A stretch of DNA of 64,000 nt. It comes from Symsagittifera roscoffensis (lineage: Eukaryota; Xenacoelomorpha; Acoela; Convolutidae). Shown piece after piece: positions 21,432-33,180 of this stretch (positions are counted from its first letter, which is position 1; each line of letters begins with the position of its first letter). The stretch covers positions 1,118,001 through 1,182,000 of the forward strand of contig NW_026970820.1 of NCBI RefSeq assembly GCF_963678635.1. The letters are read 5' to 3'. A program made the position numbers and the translations under genes. The notes below the pieces were generated by a model, which saw only the letters and a program-made list of their open reading frames with translations, searched no databases and was not told where the DNA came from.

Positions 21432-23262
21432 TCATTTGTCCTTTCGGAACTTTTTCCTCGCAGATAATGACGAAAGAGAAACATCGTTGTCCTCTTGACT
21501 GGAAGATGCATCATCGTCAAACATCTGCCTTGCTAATCCTGTTTTAGTTCCGGGCTCGTTTTCAGTGCAGGGTTCCTGAATTACATTCCGGCAACTGAGG
21601 GAAGGAGAGGGGCCTGAAAAACAAGTATTTATTTGCGCCACATGAAAACACTTTTGGGATGTTTACTAAAGAAAAAATTGCAACATAGATGCTCAGTACA
21701 TGAATACGGAGGTTCTTTTTTCCGAGAATTCTCTATCCCGGAGCCAGTGAGATCCATTGTGGACAAATGGTGCGGTGGAGGTGGGGCAGGAATGACAGAT
21801 CGTTGCTCATTTACAGATTCAGTGTTATGAACTCTGATTGACATCGTCTGCAAACGCGTCGCGTACAAAGCTCCAGGCCGGGCCATTTTGAAAACTTCGT
21901 GCACCATGTGCGTCGAAGTAGAAGGACCTTGGCCATCTTTCCATGCGCCGGAAGATTTACCGTCGACTTTGGGCAACTTGGCTGATGTGAACTCTTTACA
22001 GGAGGCAAAAGGTTCAGCAGAAGACTCGTCTAGACTGGTATCTGCATAAAAAGAAACGGTGAAGCCAAATATATGATTATAAGGATAATCTGGCAAAGAT
22101 ACTATATTTTAAAAAGTGAAATAGTTTTAGATGCACCTTGCTTCAAATATTATTATATCAAATAATAAAGATTTGAACAGAAAAACCTTCCGATGGCGTT
22201 CCATATCGCATGTCTATCTGCTCCTCCGTCAGTGGCTCGTTCGGCTGGAGGTAGCTGATATGGAACACAAACTCTTCAGCTACAGAGTCGTTTTCATTGA
22301 CTGCTGGCTTAAACCAGCCCTTAATGCGAAAACCCTGCTCAGCGTCAATGTTTTCGACCAACTGACGGATCTAAAAACAAAGGAGCCAATAGTACAGAAA
22401 CAAAAACTTTAATAAACCCCTGAAAACATAAGTTCGACAAGCATATTTGAACACTTACAGCTTCGTCCATGTCCAAGGGATCAAGTAGAGCGTTACTGAG
22501 GGGCCACTTCCGTATGTTTTCATGAATGAATGTAACCGTTAGCGTGTTGCTAATAATAGATACTTCATCTCGATCCACTGCATCAAATTCATCACACCCA
22601 AATGCCAGATGCAGCGACCAATGTTTCAGCGGGGGAGCTGTGGTACATGCACAGGACAATTTACCAGTTTGCCCATCACATAGAGTGCCGCTGCAGGTGT
22701 TATCTATTGGAGATGCTGATACTACAAATACAGAGCGGGAAACAAAGTCAAAAAAATTGTAAGAAGCTTGTGCGACTTTGTTGGGAGGCTTCACTATAAC
22801 ACTGTTGCTCAACGGAGTGTCAATTGGCAGCACAGGATCGGGAACCTTAAGTAACGGGCTTTGAACGATTTGCCCATCGACTCGAGGCAGAATGACGACG
22901 GTATCCATGCCTGGTTTCAGTTCCTTACTGTATCTCAGAAAGTCCCTCGATGCCTGCTCAGTTTCGGTGAACATCAGCACGACGTTCCGTGTTTCGGGGA
23001 CTCCAAATGCGTGAAACCGATCGTAGTTTTGCTGTACAGTTTTTATTTGGGGAGTCGTTTTATTTCCGCGTCGCGGCTCCCAGATGGTAAATTTGCGTTT
23101 GTTTGCCGTTGAGTAAAGGTATGTGAGTTTCAGGAACGTTCGTTTTCCTCGTAGTCGTTTGTCATTGCTAATGAGGTCGCTGTACTGGATCTCCTCGCAC
23201 ATAGCGTTAACTCTCTCTTTACACTTGTCCAGATCCCAATCATGCTTCATGAAACCACTCAT
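21432..23262 (-). CDS. Helentron accessory protein, four exons, possibly RPA/OB-like
   Basis: Spliced gene upstream of the Rep-helicase frame. Exons that keep frame: 23262-22459 (268 codons), 22370-22187, 22041-21667 (this donor is uncertain; 21699 also fits) and 21613-21432, with stop TGA. The introns have GT-AG ends (GTAAGT donor for intron 1) and are short (88, 145 and about 53 bp), giving roughly 510 residues. Exon 1 carries C190-x4-C195 and C204-x-C206 in SPIDNTCSGTLCDGQ, then a beta-rich HWSLHLAFGCDE segment. This suggests a zinc ribbon in an OB-type fold like the RPA-related proteins of Helentrons, but similarity is only suggestive. The C terminus is Ser/Asp-rich and ends in the basic RKKFRKDK, a possible nuclear signal. 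A longer ATG at 23295 exists but lies upstream of a good acceptor (TTCGTTTCCAG), so 23262 is preferred. The paralogue at 1-635 confirms exon 1 as coding. Confidence 0.75.
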
Positions 23263-23290
23263 TTTCAAGTAAACCAATCTGGAAACGAAG
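23263..23290 (-). promoter_or_regulatory. splice-acceptor-like site before the accessory gene ATG
   Basis: The pyrimidine-rich TGTTCTTCGTTTCCAG ends at 23279 on the minus strand, 16 nt before the chosen ATG. It supports either a non-coding first exon or spliced-leader addition. Confidence 0.45.
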
Positions 23291-23295
23291 AACAC

Positions 23296-23925
23296 ACAAA
23301 TTTGACTGTCTGAAGTAGCAGCTATAAATCCAATTGGACCCTATCTATGAAAACATTGGAAAAAAAACAAGAGAAACAGAATTATTTTCTGCAAACCAAC
23401 ATCACAAAATAAAAAATTTTTTGCAAAAGCCTCCACTTTCGTAACTTAAAACATAAACTTGACACACCCCTAACTTGACCTTAACAGGAAGAGTTTTCTA
23501 CTTTTTTAGGTACTACAAAAACATTAGAAGCCTACAAACAAATGTAAAATCTGGAAACAAATTACGACTACTACTGCAGTAGAATCAACCTGAGAGGCTG
23601 GAGATATGACGTTCGACCATCTGCTTGAAATACACATCAACACATGTGACAAAAGAAGACGTAATGAAAAGCGCTTTCCACTTTTTGCAATGTCATTTAT
23701 GTGTGGAGCGCGTAGCTATCAAACTATAACCGGACGCAGAAAAGTATTGATTAGTGAGTTTTAAATAAAAAAGAAATTGAATTTGAAATTAAATGGAATA
23801 ACTAGTTTTGATAAAGCCAAAAAAATCATTTTACAATGCTGGTGAAACATTGGCGCTGATTAGTGAAGGGACTTTACAGTATATATGCAACTGAAAGAAT
23901 AGTAAGAAAAATGAAAAATAGTTTT
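23296..23925. other. 5' flank of the Helentron, no gene seen
   Basis: AT-rich and non-coding. The 5' terminus of the autonomous element should be here or further right. I could not recognise it. Confidence 0.4.
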
Positions 23926-23927
23926 TT

Positions 23928-24005
23928 GACCGGCTCTGGACTCGAACTCTCTCATTTCGCTCGTGAGTGAAATTAACAACAGAGCACATACCTATTGCGC
24001 CAACT
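23928..24005 (-). repeat. tRNA-like pol III element
   Basis: On the minus strand the A box TTGGCGCAATAGGTATGTGC and the B box GAGTTCGAGTCC are spaced as in a tRNA. A T-rich run (CAAAAAACTATTTTTC) follows. A diverged copy of the conserved block lies directly upstream on the same strand (24045-24130). Confidence 0.5.
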
Positions 24006-24044
24006 GTTCTCCTTACAGCGCTGTTCTGAAATTTGTCTATCATG

Positions 24045-24130
24045 TTTCGTAATAACTTTAAAACTATCCTATATACATTCTCACCCGACCGAGAGCGCCA
24101 TGATGCATAGTTATGCCAAGTCTCTCAATC
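24045..24130. repeat. diverged fragment of the 25-kb tandem block
   Basis: AACTTTAAAACTATCCTATATACATTCTxxxCCGACCGAGAGCGC and a later TCTCTCA parallel the block at 25150-25300, with several changes. Confidence 0.45.
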
Positions 24131-25020
24131 CGAATTTGCTTCCTTGAAGTTTTCTACAGTTTTCTCAGTTTATCATGAATTTGTCTGTATCTGGTCATGC
24201 ATTCTGTAGGGCTTTCCGCAACCGAGTACGGCGTAATTTTAATAGTTTAAACTGCATACCCACTCGTTAGCGAAGTGCAAATGGAAGTAATTTGACAAGC
24301 GTTGTTTCTTTATCGTGAAATTATTTGTTTGTGGAAACCGTTTTTTTTTAAACTAAAATGAATTAGGGACGTTTCAAATTGAAAAAAAGAAGGTACAAAA
24401 TCAGATAATTGTATCTCTATATCGAAATGAATGAATGACGGTTTTGGTTAAGCATTGACGTTGGAAACTTTGAGGGATGAAAAACTGTCGCAATAAACAA
24501 AGAAAATCAATTAACTAAATTGATGGAAACTGATTTTTACCACTCATATCTCAATAAAATGTGTATAAAAAAGCTGAAAAAACTGAAAGTCGTTAAAGTC
24601 ACTAGTTAATTTATTAAAAAAATAGTCGAAAACTGCTATAGAAACGCTAAAATTTGCAACGCAATCTAAAACGATTCTGTGGTGAAATGAAAAAAAAAGT
24701 GAATAGAATTCTAATTCCGATCGATGTATAGTAAGTTCCCCCAGTACCCAAAAAAACATTCGCAACAGACGTTAATAAAAAATGGTTAACAAAAACAAAG
24801 TAAAAAGATATCTTGAAATCAAAAACAATTGCTTACAAAGTTCAATATAATGGTTCAATACAAAATTCGTGAAAAACGGTTCTAGATACGAAAAAACTAT
24901 ATATTGATCTGCAAATAAATTAAGCAACACATACATTGAAAATAACTGCCAAATTAATATGCAATTTACGTTCAAATTTTCAAAAAAAAAGTCGACACAA
25001 TTTATTTGATGAAACAAAAA
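24131..25020. other. non-coding spacer, no gene seen
   Basis: Strongly AT-rich. The minus-strand open frames at 24544-24765 and 24772-25017 are low-complexity, without motifs, and probably chance. Confidence 0.45.
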
Positions 25021-26035
25021 ACTTTTCGTTCACAGTGGGACTCGAACCATTGCCAGGAGTAACCCAGCCATTTACTTTAAGTATTAAGCTAAAGCACGAC
25101 ATAAATTAACAAACAGCAATGAGTATTATAGCAATCAATTTTTAGAAACACCTTTAAAAGCCTATATACGTTCTTAAACTTAGTTGGCTGAGAGCGCGAG
25201 TGACACACATTCCCGTCCTCCCATCTTAAGTGCAAATAATAAATTGGCTTTACCGTTTCATAAGGAAATGTGTATCGAGTCTCTCAGTACCAGTGGGGAT
25301 AATTTACTGTTCTTAATGTATCTAAATAAAGAGCTAATAAATGGACAGCATCAAAAAAACTTTCGTTCACACTAGGACTCGAACCACTGCCAGGAGCAAC
25401 CCAGCCATTTACTTTAAGTATTAAGCTAATGCACCACATAAATTAACAAACAGCAATGAATATTATAGCAAGCAAATGTTAGAAACAACTTTAAAAGCCT
25501 ATATACGTTCTTAAACTTAGTTGGCTGAGAGCGCGAGTGACACACATTCCCGTCCTCCCATCTTAAGTGCAAATAATAAATTGGCTTTACCGTTTCATAA
25601 GGAAATGTGTTTCGAGTCTCTCAGTACCGGGGGGGGGGGATAATTTACTGTTTTTAATGTATCTAAAAAAAGAGCTAATAAATGGACATCATGAAAAAAA
25701 ATTTAGTTCACAGTGGGACTCGAACCACTGCCAGGAGCAACCCAGCCATTTACTTTAAGTATTAAGCTAAAGCACCACAAAAATTGACAAACGTCAATGA
25801 ATTTTATAGCAGGCAAATTTTAGAAACAACTTTAAAAGCCTATATACGTTCTTAAACTTAGTTGGCTGAGAGCGCGAGTGACACACATTCCCGTCCTCCC
25901 ATCTTAAGTGCAAATAATAAATTGGCTTTACCGTTTCATAAGGAAATGTGTATCGAGTCTCTCAGTACCGGGGGGGATAATTTACTGTTTTTAATGTTTG
26001 TAAATAAAGAGCTAATAAATGGACAGCATCTAAAT
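25021..26035. repeat. three-unit tandem array (~340 bp) of tRNA-like element plus conserved block
   Basis: Units start near 25021, 25359 and 25700. Each has a minus-strand tRNA-like part (25031-25103, 25370-25440, 25709-25780; B box GGTTCGAGTCC). A short spacer and a highly conserved block follow. In the first copy the block has a plus-strand A-box-like TTGGCTGAGAGCGCGAG (25184-25200), a stem ACACATTCC / GGAAATGTGT (25205-25213 with 25264-25273) and a B-box-like TATCGAGTCTC (25273-25283). The units are much more alike than the outlying copy at 2.1-2.4 kb, so the tandem expansion is recent. Confidence 0.8.
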
Positions 26036-26104
26036 GAAGTTGAAAATGGCTGCTAATAAAACAAATGTTATAACAAAAAACAACTGAATGGATTTATAAG
26101 TACG

Positions 26105-26175
26105 AATTATGGCGCAGCGGTTGAATGTCGCATTTGCAACCAAGGAGAGGTAGATCAAATCTGCTACACGCCATA
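26105..26175 (+). repeat. tRNA-like pol III element
   Basis: The A box TGGCGCAGCGGTTGAATG is followed by a B-box-like AGATCAAATCTG. A T7 run comes about 20 nt after the element. It sits to the right of the tandem block array, just as the plus-strand element at 2505 sits to the right of the block at 2232. Confidence 0.5.
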
Positions 26176-26651
26176 AAATTTTCGGCCCTTCTTTTTTTAC
26201 TTCAGTTCCGAAACAAATACGGCGCTCGACTGTTTTTCAAAAAAGTTGCGAGAAAATGAGCTGTATAGACACGTAACAGTAAGCCGATGAAAGAAACGAC
26301 ACGTGACATTGAGAATCGAAGTTTAAGTTCTGCTATTTTCGAAGGGATTCTGGGCCACATAAAACTTACTACAAATGCAGTGGAGCAACTATCCAAAAAT
26401 TGAAACAACTCTTTTCTAGGTTGAAAAACCGAAAATTTGTCGGGCATTTTATCTAAGATCTATAGGACAAGGCAAAGATTGTAAAAAACATGGTTCACAC
26501 AGGATACCAATTTTTTGAAAAATACAGTCATAGTTTTTCGATTGTTAAGGTAACGTGTCTTTACTTATGTTGCATTGTTACGTGTCTTTATTTTCAGAAG
26601 TCGAAGAAGACACAAGCTGACATATTTGATATTTGATTTAACTCCGTAAAA
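26176..26651. other. non-coding spacer, no gene seen
   Basis: A minus-strand frame at 26202-26447 has no recognisable motif. A short direct duplication containing ACGTGTCTTTA occurs near 26552-26592. Confidence 0.4.
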
Positions 26652-26720
26652 AAAAGTTCACGTCGAGTTTCGAACAGAGGCTACTGTCGTAAGAGTAGAG
26701 CACTTCTGCACTGTGCCATT
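26652..26720 (-). repeat. tRNA-like pol III element with T9 terminator
   Basis: The minus strand has the A box TGGCACAGTGCAGAAGTGC and the B box TGTTCGAAACTC. GAACTTTTTTTTT follows within about 15 nt, a strong pol III stop. Confidence 0.5.
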
Positions 26721-26837
26721 TGTTCTTGCTTTAACTGTTCATAAAATTATTTTTGTGAACACATGTAATCATCCTTTACACGTGATGCAGAAAAAAGCTC
26801 AGGCTCCTAAGACAGATTTGAAAATTTGTCTAAAATT

Positions 26838-26915
26838 AATACCTGCTCGGAATCGAACCAGCAGACACTGTTTTGGTGGAGATGACGTATACGCTCAGCT
26901 ATTTACCCTGCTATA
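26838..26915 (-). repeat. tRNA-like pol III element with perfect B box
   Basis: The minus strand has the A-box-like ATAGCTGAGCGTATACGTC and a perfect B box GGTTCGATTCC. Stem pairing is incomplete. Confidence 0.5.
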
Positions 26916-27053
26916 GTTAGACAAAGCAGCATATAAAAAAGCACAGATTTATGTCGAAGAAGACAGCTTGATCTTTTGTAATAGAAAATATAAGCGCTGT
27001 CTTAAATTCGTGAACGTTAAGTTATCATGGAAATGACTAGAAGCAAACTGAGT

Positions 27054-28753
27054 AAACCTTCTAGCTCAGTACAGTAACGAGCACTCTAGCTACACTAGTC
27101 AACGCAGTAATTTCTGTGGAAAAAATACAACTGAATCTGATTTTTTTCTAAAATAAGATTCCATTGTTTTTCGTTTCGTTAATAATTAGGATTGGATACT
27201 TTATTAGTTGAAACCGAACAAAAACAACTATTAAAAATTTTTTTACCCCCTTCAACCAATTTCGACACAAAAATACCAGACGCCATTAGTCAAACTATGG
27301 TAAACCTGGTAAAGTCAAAAACAGGTTGTTCCAATCAACTTATTTCACTGAGCCACACTTTATGAACCTCTTCAGAATGAATTTCATAATCATAGACGTA
27401 AAGTTCCCATATTTAGAGAAAATGCGAAATAACACCTTTTTGGTTATATCAAAAAAGTGGAAAAGCCGGATAAAGTGGTCTTCAATCTTTCAGGAGCAAA
27501 ATGTGACCTCAATAACGTATAATTGCAGTGTCAATTTAGGGTCGCATGCAAAATTATAGAACAGTTTTGCGAGCCAACTATGAGAAAGAGACTTTTTTTT
27601 CGGAATTTGGCTATTAGTATTTGTAGTAATTTATTTTTAAGTGGCCACAGAAAAAAACTTCTAAAAACCACAATTTATAACCTTTTTTGATAATATCCAT
27701 TTTCTATAACCACTCTATACCTACTAAATTGAAAATGGCAAGCTCAAATTTGCCATCAAACCTCACTTTTTCTCATTTTTGAACAATTTTATTTTTTTGA
27801 AAAAAAATGTTGAGTCAGAAACGTTAAAAATCATTTTTTTTTTCAAAAAGTCAAAAAAAGCCGGTCCAATCGATCCATTTCACTAAGCTCAACTTCATGA
27901 ATCTGTTTAGAATGGTTTTCATGACCAAAGACGTAAAATTTACCCAATTTGAGAAAAAGTGAAAAAAACACCTTTTTGGTTAACGCTAAAAAGTGGAAAA
28001 AATGGGAAAAGTGGTCTTAAAAATAAAACCATGGAAAAGTGGCATTAAGAAACTGCCATTATCTCGTCAATTCATGACCGCATGCAAAAAATTGGAAAGA
28101 TTAAACGAGTCGTTACTGAGGACGAGACTTTTTTTTAGGAATTTGGCTATTAGTATTTGTAGTAATATAGTAGTAACTGACAATAGGAAAAAAAATCATA
28201 AAAACCACAATTTTTAACCAATTTTGATCGTTTAATACTCTGTACCTACTAAATCGACTATGGCAAGCTCAAATAAGCCATCGAAACTCACTTTTTCTCA
28301 CTTTTGAACAATCTTATTTTTTTGACAAAAAATGTTGAGTCAGAAACGTTAAAAATCATTTTTTTTCAAAAAGTCAAAAGAAGCTGGTCCAATCGATTCA
28401 ATTCACTAAGCTGAACTTCATCAACCTGTTTAGAATGGTTTTCATGACCAAAGACGTAAAATTTACCCATTTTGAGAAAAGTCCAAAAAACACCTTTTTA
28501 GTTAACGCAAAAAAGTGGAAAAAGTGGGAAAAATGGTCTTCAAAATTAAACCATCGAAAAGTGGCATTAACAAACTGCCATTATTTCGTCAATTCAGACC
28601 CGCATGCAAAAAATTAGGAAGTTCTGACGAAACGTTTTGGAGAACGTGAAAGTTTTCAGCAAAATGGTATATGTATATTTTTTATAGTACTTCTGCACGG
28701 GAGGGGCCCCTACCCCTCCCTAATTGCTTTTTTTGCTACACGCGACCATCTAG
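27054..28753 (+). mobile_element. Helitron-like element E5, 5'-truncated
   Basis: Homology to E16 begins at AAACCTTCTAGCTCAGTA (offset ~730 in a full element). Repeat anchors are near 27415, 27950 and 28470. The 3' hairpin GGGAGGGG/CCCCTCCC is at 28699-28720, then GCGACCATCTAG. It is the first element of the right-hand array. Confidence 0.6.
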
Positions 28754-30966
28754 CACAATCAGGTACTAGTGGTGGATGTTTGTTTTTCGTATTTAGTCAA
28801 ACCAAAAGAGAGCGTGGTCATGCATCGACATCATGTGCTCAAGCAAATATGTGGACTTCTACGCATTCCCATTCGCAATGCGCCCTTCGGGCGCAAATGC
28901 CAATGCTCAACTAATTTTGCCAGGTGAAAAAAAATTTTACAGAAAAATTCTGAGAAATTTTAATTTAAACTATCACCAAAAAACGCAAAGAATTCAAAGT
29001 GTGAAACAATCAAGATTTTGCTATTACCGAGCATGCAGTGAGACTGATTTCGGCAAAAGTAAAAGAGAAAATGAAGGAAATGGAAAGAAAAAAACTGTTC
29101 AAAATAAGAACGCAACATCAAAAACTTATTTGATATCCGCTAATGTCATAATTCCCATCAGGCTGATTTCAGATTTTAGGCGTAGATTTTACGGTTACGG
29201 CTGCTCTCTCTACAGGTCCCAGAGGGACCGAGTGAGCATCCTACCTCGATCCAGGATAACGGATAGTTGTTTTAAATTTTTCACAAAATATTTTTTCACT
29301 AATGCTTGTTTTCAATTCCTCATGAGAAGCTGTATAAATTTTAAAAAATTGATTTTTTAATCAATGCTTCCAAGAACAACTGATGTTAGGCGGTTACAAA
29401 TGCGGTTGGTGAAAACTAGTTAGGGATAATGATGAGAAAAATTGTAAGTTTTCAAATGAAATTAAAAACAGTTTTTTTCTTTTTTTCTTTTGTAAATCGG
29501 GAGAAATGAATCAGTTTTTTTTATGTTTTCCTCGCACCACCCACTGTTCCTAAGAAATGAAGATTCCTGTTCTAGCCGTTTATAACACTTTGGCAGAAAA
29601 AACATCAATATGATGTAAAATGTTTTAAAAAAGAGAAAAAGTTAAAAATTATGTTTTTTTTTTAAAAATCAAAAAATTGTAATTTTCAAAATTGAAAAAA
29701 AGTAAAAATTAATTGCATATTACAATTCACCGTACCCAACTTAGTGGGTATAGCATTTTAAATAACCAAAAAATGTTGAAAATTGTAGATTTTATGAAGT
29801 TTTCATTTTGGCTATTTTTCCTTGTCGCCTCCACTTAAGGCACCTTTGAGCCAACTTGAGAAACTGGAACCTAAACAAGCTATACAGATAGTCTGAATGA
29901 GCCATTTTCAGCGTGATAACACGCCTGGAAGAAAAAAAACTCCAGAAAAGAGAGAAAATTTTGAACTTTAACCTTTTTTCTTCTTCAAATGGCGATACTT
30001 AGAATAATTTTTCAGCTGAAAAGTTCAAAAAAAATCAAAAAAATCAAATTTTGAAAAAATTTAAAAAAAATCTCATCAGTCTGTTTATTGGAGTCTTCGA
30101 GGTTTTGGGAGATCTTATCTATCGGCTAACAACAAAAGGATCACTTATTATAAAAATTTGAGAAAGGTCAAAAAAACATGTTTTTTCGATTTTTTTGACA
30201 GAATTCCGAAAGCAATATCTTGGCTAAAAACAAAAATGAGGGCCTAAAATTAGTACAAACCGTACTCCCACATAAAGTACGTTAGGTTGGAAACAAAAAA
30301 TTGACTCTGACTCAAAAATCGTTTTTTAACTTTATTTCTGAACAAAAAATTGTAAAAAAATCTAAAATTAAAAAAATTTTTGAAAAAAACGATTGTTTTG
30401 AAAAAGTGCCAATTTTTAGCTGAAACTTTTCATTTTAGCTAAGAAAGCCAGAGCAATCTTCTTTAAGCTCAAATAATTTAATTAAGCAAATTATTTTCAA
30501 GTTTTTTCGTTAAAGGCTTTTATTTTGAAAAAGTATTCAAAAATGGGTAAAAAAAAGTCAAAAAAATCAATTTTCTCAGATTCAAAAACCTCCACCACCA
30601 TGATGATTAGTTCGCTAGATAGGACTGCTGAAACCAATTTAGACGTATTTTCATAAGTTTATCAAAAATTTTATTTATTTTTGAGAATTAAGCAAAATAA
30701 AAACTTTTCCCAAATTGGGCAAAAAGCCCAAATTAGCCCAAACACCTGTTAAAAATTGTTGGGTCAAAAAGTCACAAAAGGAAACCCCTATTCGTTTGAC
30801 ATTTTAGGGCCGCATGCAAAAAATTAGACCAATCTAACCTGACAATTTCGAGAATCGACTTTTTTGCAAAATTTCTCTATAGTCCATTTGAGGGATATTA
30901 CTTGTACCGGTGGGGGCCCCTACCCCACCTCAAAAAATTTTGTAATGCTGGAACGCGGCCACCTAG
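28754..30966 (+). mobile_element. Helitron-like element E6 (2.21-kb type)
   Basis: Begins CACAATCAGGTACTAGTGG. The short hairpin GGTCCC-AGA-GGGACC is at 29215-29229. It has the GGTGGGG/CCCCACC hairpin at 30909-30929 and ends GCGGCCACCTAG. First of four consecutive units of this type. The 175-codon frame at 28833-29360 is a chance reading of the repeat: other copies carry it only as shorter broken pieces. Confidence 0.65.
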
Positions 30967-33180
30967 CACCCTCAAGGTCACGTGTGTGATTTTTGTTTTT
31001 GGTATTTTCTGAAAACAAAAGAGAGCGTGGTCATGCATCTACATCATGTGCCCAAGCAAATACGTGGACTTCTACGCATTCCCATTCGCAATGCGCCCAT
31101 CGGGCTCAAATGCCAATGCTCAATTAATTTTGCCAGGTGAAAAAAAAATTATTTAAAAAGTTCTGCTAAACTTTATTTTAAACTACCACCAAAAAACGCA
31201 AAGATTTCAAAGTGTAAAACAATCAAATTTTTGCCAATACCGGGCTTGCAATGAGACTGATGTTGACAAAAGTAAAATAGAAAATGTAGAAAATGGAAAG
31301 AAAAAAATTGTTCAAAATAAGAACGCAACATCAAAAACTTATTTGATCTCCGCTCAAATCATAATTCAGATCAGGCTGATTTCAGATTTTAAGCGTAGAA
31401 TTTACGTTTACGGCTGCTCCCTCTACAGGTCCCAGAGGGACCGAGTGAGCATCCTACCTCGATCCAGGTTAACGGATAGTTGTTCTTAATTTTTCACAAT
31501 TTTTTTTTCTCTAATGCTTGTTTTCACTTCCTCATGAGAAGCTGTATTAATTTTTAAAAAATTTATTTTATCCATCAATGCTTCCAAGAACAACTGATTT
31601 TAGGCGATTACAAATGCGGTTGTTGAAACTAGTAAGGGATAATGATGAGAAAAATTGTAAGTTTTCAAATGAATTTAAAAACAGTTTTTTTCCTTTTTTT
31701 CTTTTGTAAATCGGGAGAAATGAATCAGTTTTTTTTAAGTTTTCCTCGCACCACCCACTGTTCCTAAGTAATGAAGATTCCTGTTCTAGCCGTTATAACA
31801 CTTTGGCAGAAAAAACATCAATATGATGTAAAATGTTTTGAAAAAGAGAAAAATTTAAACATTATGTTTTTTAAAAAAAAAATCAAAAAATTGTAATTTT
31901 CAAAATTGAAAAAAAGTAAAAGTTAATTGCATATTACGATTCACCGTACCCAACTTAGTGGGTATAGCATTTTAAATTACCAAAAAATGTTGAAAATTGT
32001 AGATTTTATGAAGTTTTCATTTTGGCTATTTTTCCTTGTCGCCTCCACTCAAGGCACCTTTGAGCCAACTTGAGAAACTGGAACCTAAACAAGCTATACA
32101 GATAAGTCTCAATGAGCCATTTTCAGCGTGATAACACGCCTGGAAGAAAAAAAACTCCAGAAAAGAAAGAAAATTTTGAACTTTAACCTTTTTTCTTCTT
32201 CAAATGGCGATACTTAGAATAATTTTTCATCTGAAAAGTTCAAAAAAAATCAAAAAATTCAAATTTTGAAAATTTTTTTAAAAAATCTCATCAGTCTGTT
32301 TATTGGAGTCTTCGAGGTTTTGAGAGATCTTATCTGGCGGCTAACAACAAAAGGATCATTTATTATAAAAATTTGAGAAAGGTCAAAAAAACATGTTTTT
32401 TCGACTTTTTTGACAGAATTTCGAAAGCAATATCTTGGCAAAAAACAAGAATGAGGGCCTAAAATTAGTACAAACAGTACTCCCACATAAGGTACATTAG
32501 GTTGGAAACAAAAAATTTACTCTGACTCAAAAATCGTTTTTTAACTTTATTTCTGAACAAGAAATTGAAAAGAAATCAAAAACTTAAAAATTTTTTGAAA
32601 AAAATGATTGTTTTGAAAAAGTGCCAATTTTTAGCTGAAACTTTTCATTTTAGCTAATAAAGCCAGAGCAAGGACCTTTAAGCTCAAATAAATTAATTAT
32701 GCAAATTATTTTCAAGTTTTTTCGTTAAAGCCTTTTATTTTGAAAAAGTATTCAAAAATGGGTAAAAAAAAGTCAAAAAAATCAATTTTCTCCGATTCAA
32801 AAAACTCCACTACCATGATGATTAGTGCGTTAGATAGGACTGCTGAGATCAATTTAGACGTTCTTTCATAAGTATATCAAAATTTTTACTTATTTTTGAG
32901 AATTAAGCAAAATAAAAACTTTTCCCAAATTGGGCAAAAAGCCCAAATTAGCCCAAACACCTGTTAAAAATTGTTGGGTCAAAAAATCACAAAAGGAAAC
33001 CCCTATTCGTTTGAAATTTTAGGGCCGCATGCAAAAAATTAGACCAATCTAACCTGACAATTTCGAGAATCAACTTTTTTGTCAAAATTCTCTAAAGACC
33101 AATTTAGGGAGATTACTTGTACCGGTGGGGGCCCTACCCCACCTAAAAAATTTTTGAAATGCTGGAACGCGGCCACCTAG
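30967..33180 (+). mobile_element. Helitron-like element E7 (2.21-kb type)
   Basis: Begins CACCCTCAAGGTCACGTG, so its first ~20 nt differ from E6, while the rest is closely alike. It ends in the GGTGGGG/CCCCACC hairpin and CTAG. Confidence 0.65.

Larger units (their letters stand above)
13216..23300 (-). mobile_element. Helentron-like autonomous rolling-circle transposon (ends not fixed)
   Basis: It groups the accessory gene and the Rep-OTU-helicase gene, which are co-oriented and 274 bp apart. OTU protease with two-tyrosine Rep and Pif1-type helicase is the known signature of Helentron/Helitron2 elements. The 3' limit is placed tentatively at the hairpin, and the 5' limit is unknown (upstream of 23262). 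The big frame is uninterrupted, which suggests recent activity. Confidence 0.6.

Noticed and set aside
9839-27053. Simple insertion of the 17-kb middle segment into one array element
   Set aside because: The left break is in an E10-type element about 95 bp from its start, and the right break is in an E16-type element about 730 bp from its start. The two halves do not rejoin into one element.
28833-29360. 175-codon open frame in array element E6
   Set aside because: The same DNA recurs in E7-E9, E11 and E12 with the frame broken into shorter, different pieces. It has no motif and reads through the hairpin region. It is a chance frame in a repeat.
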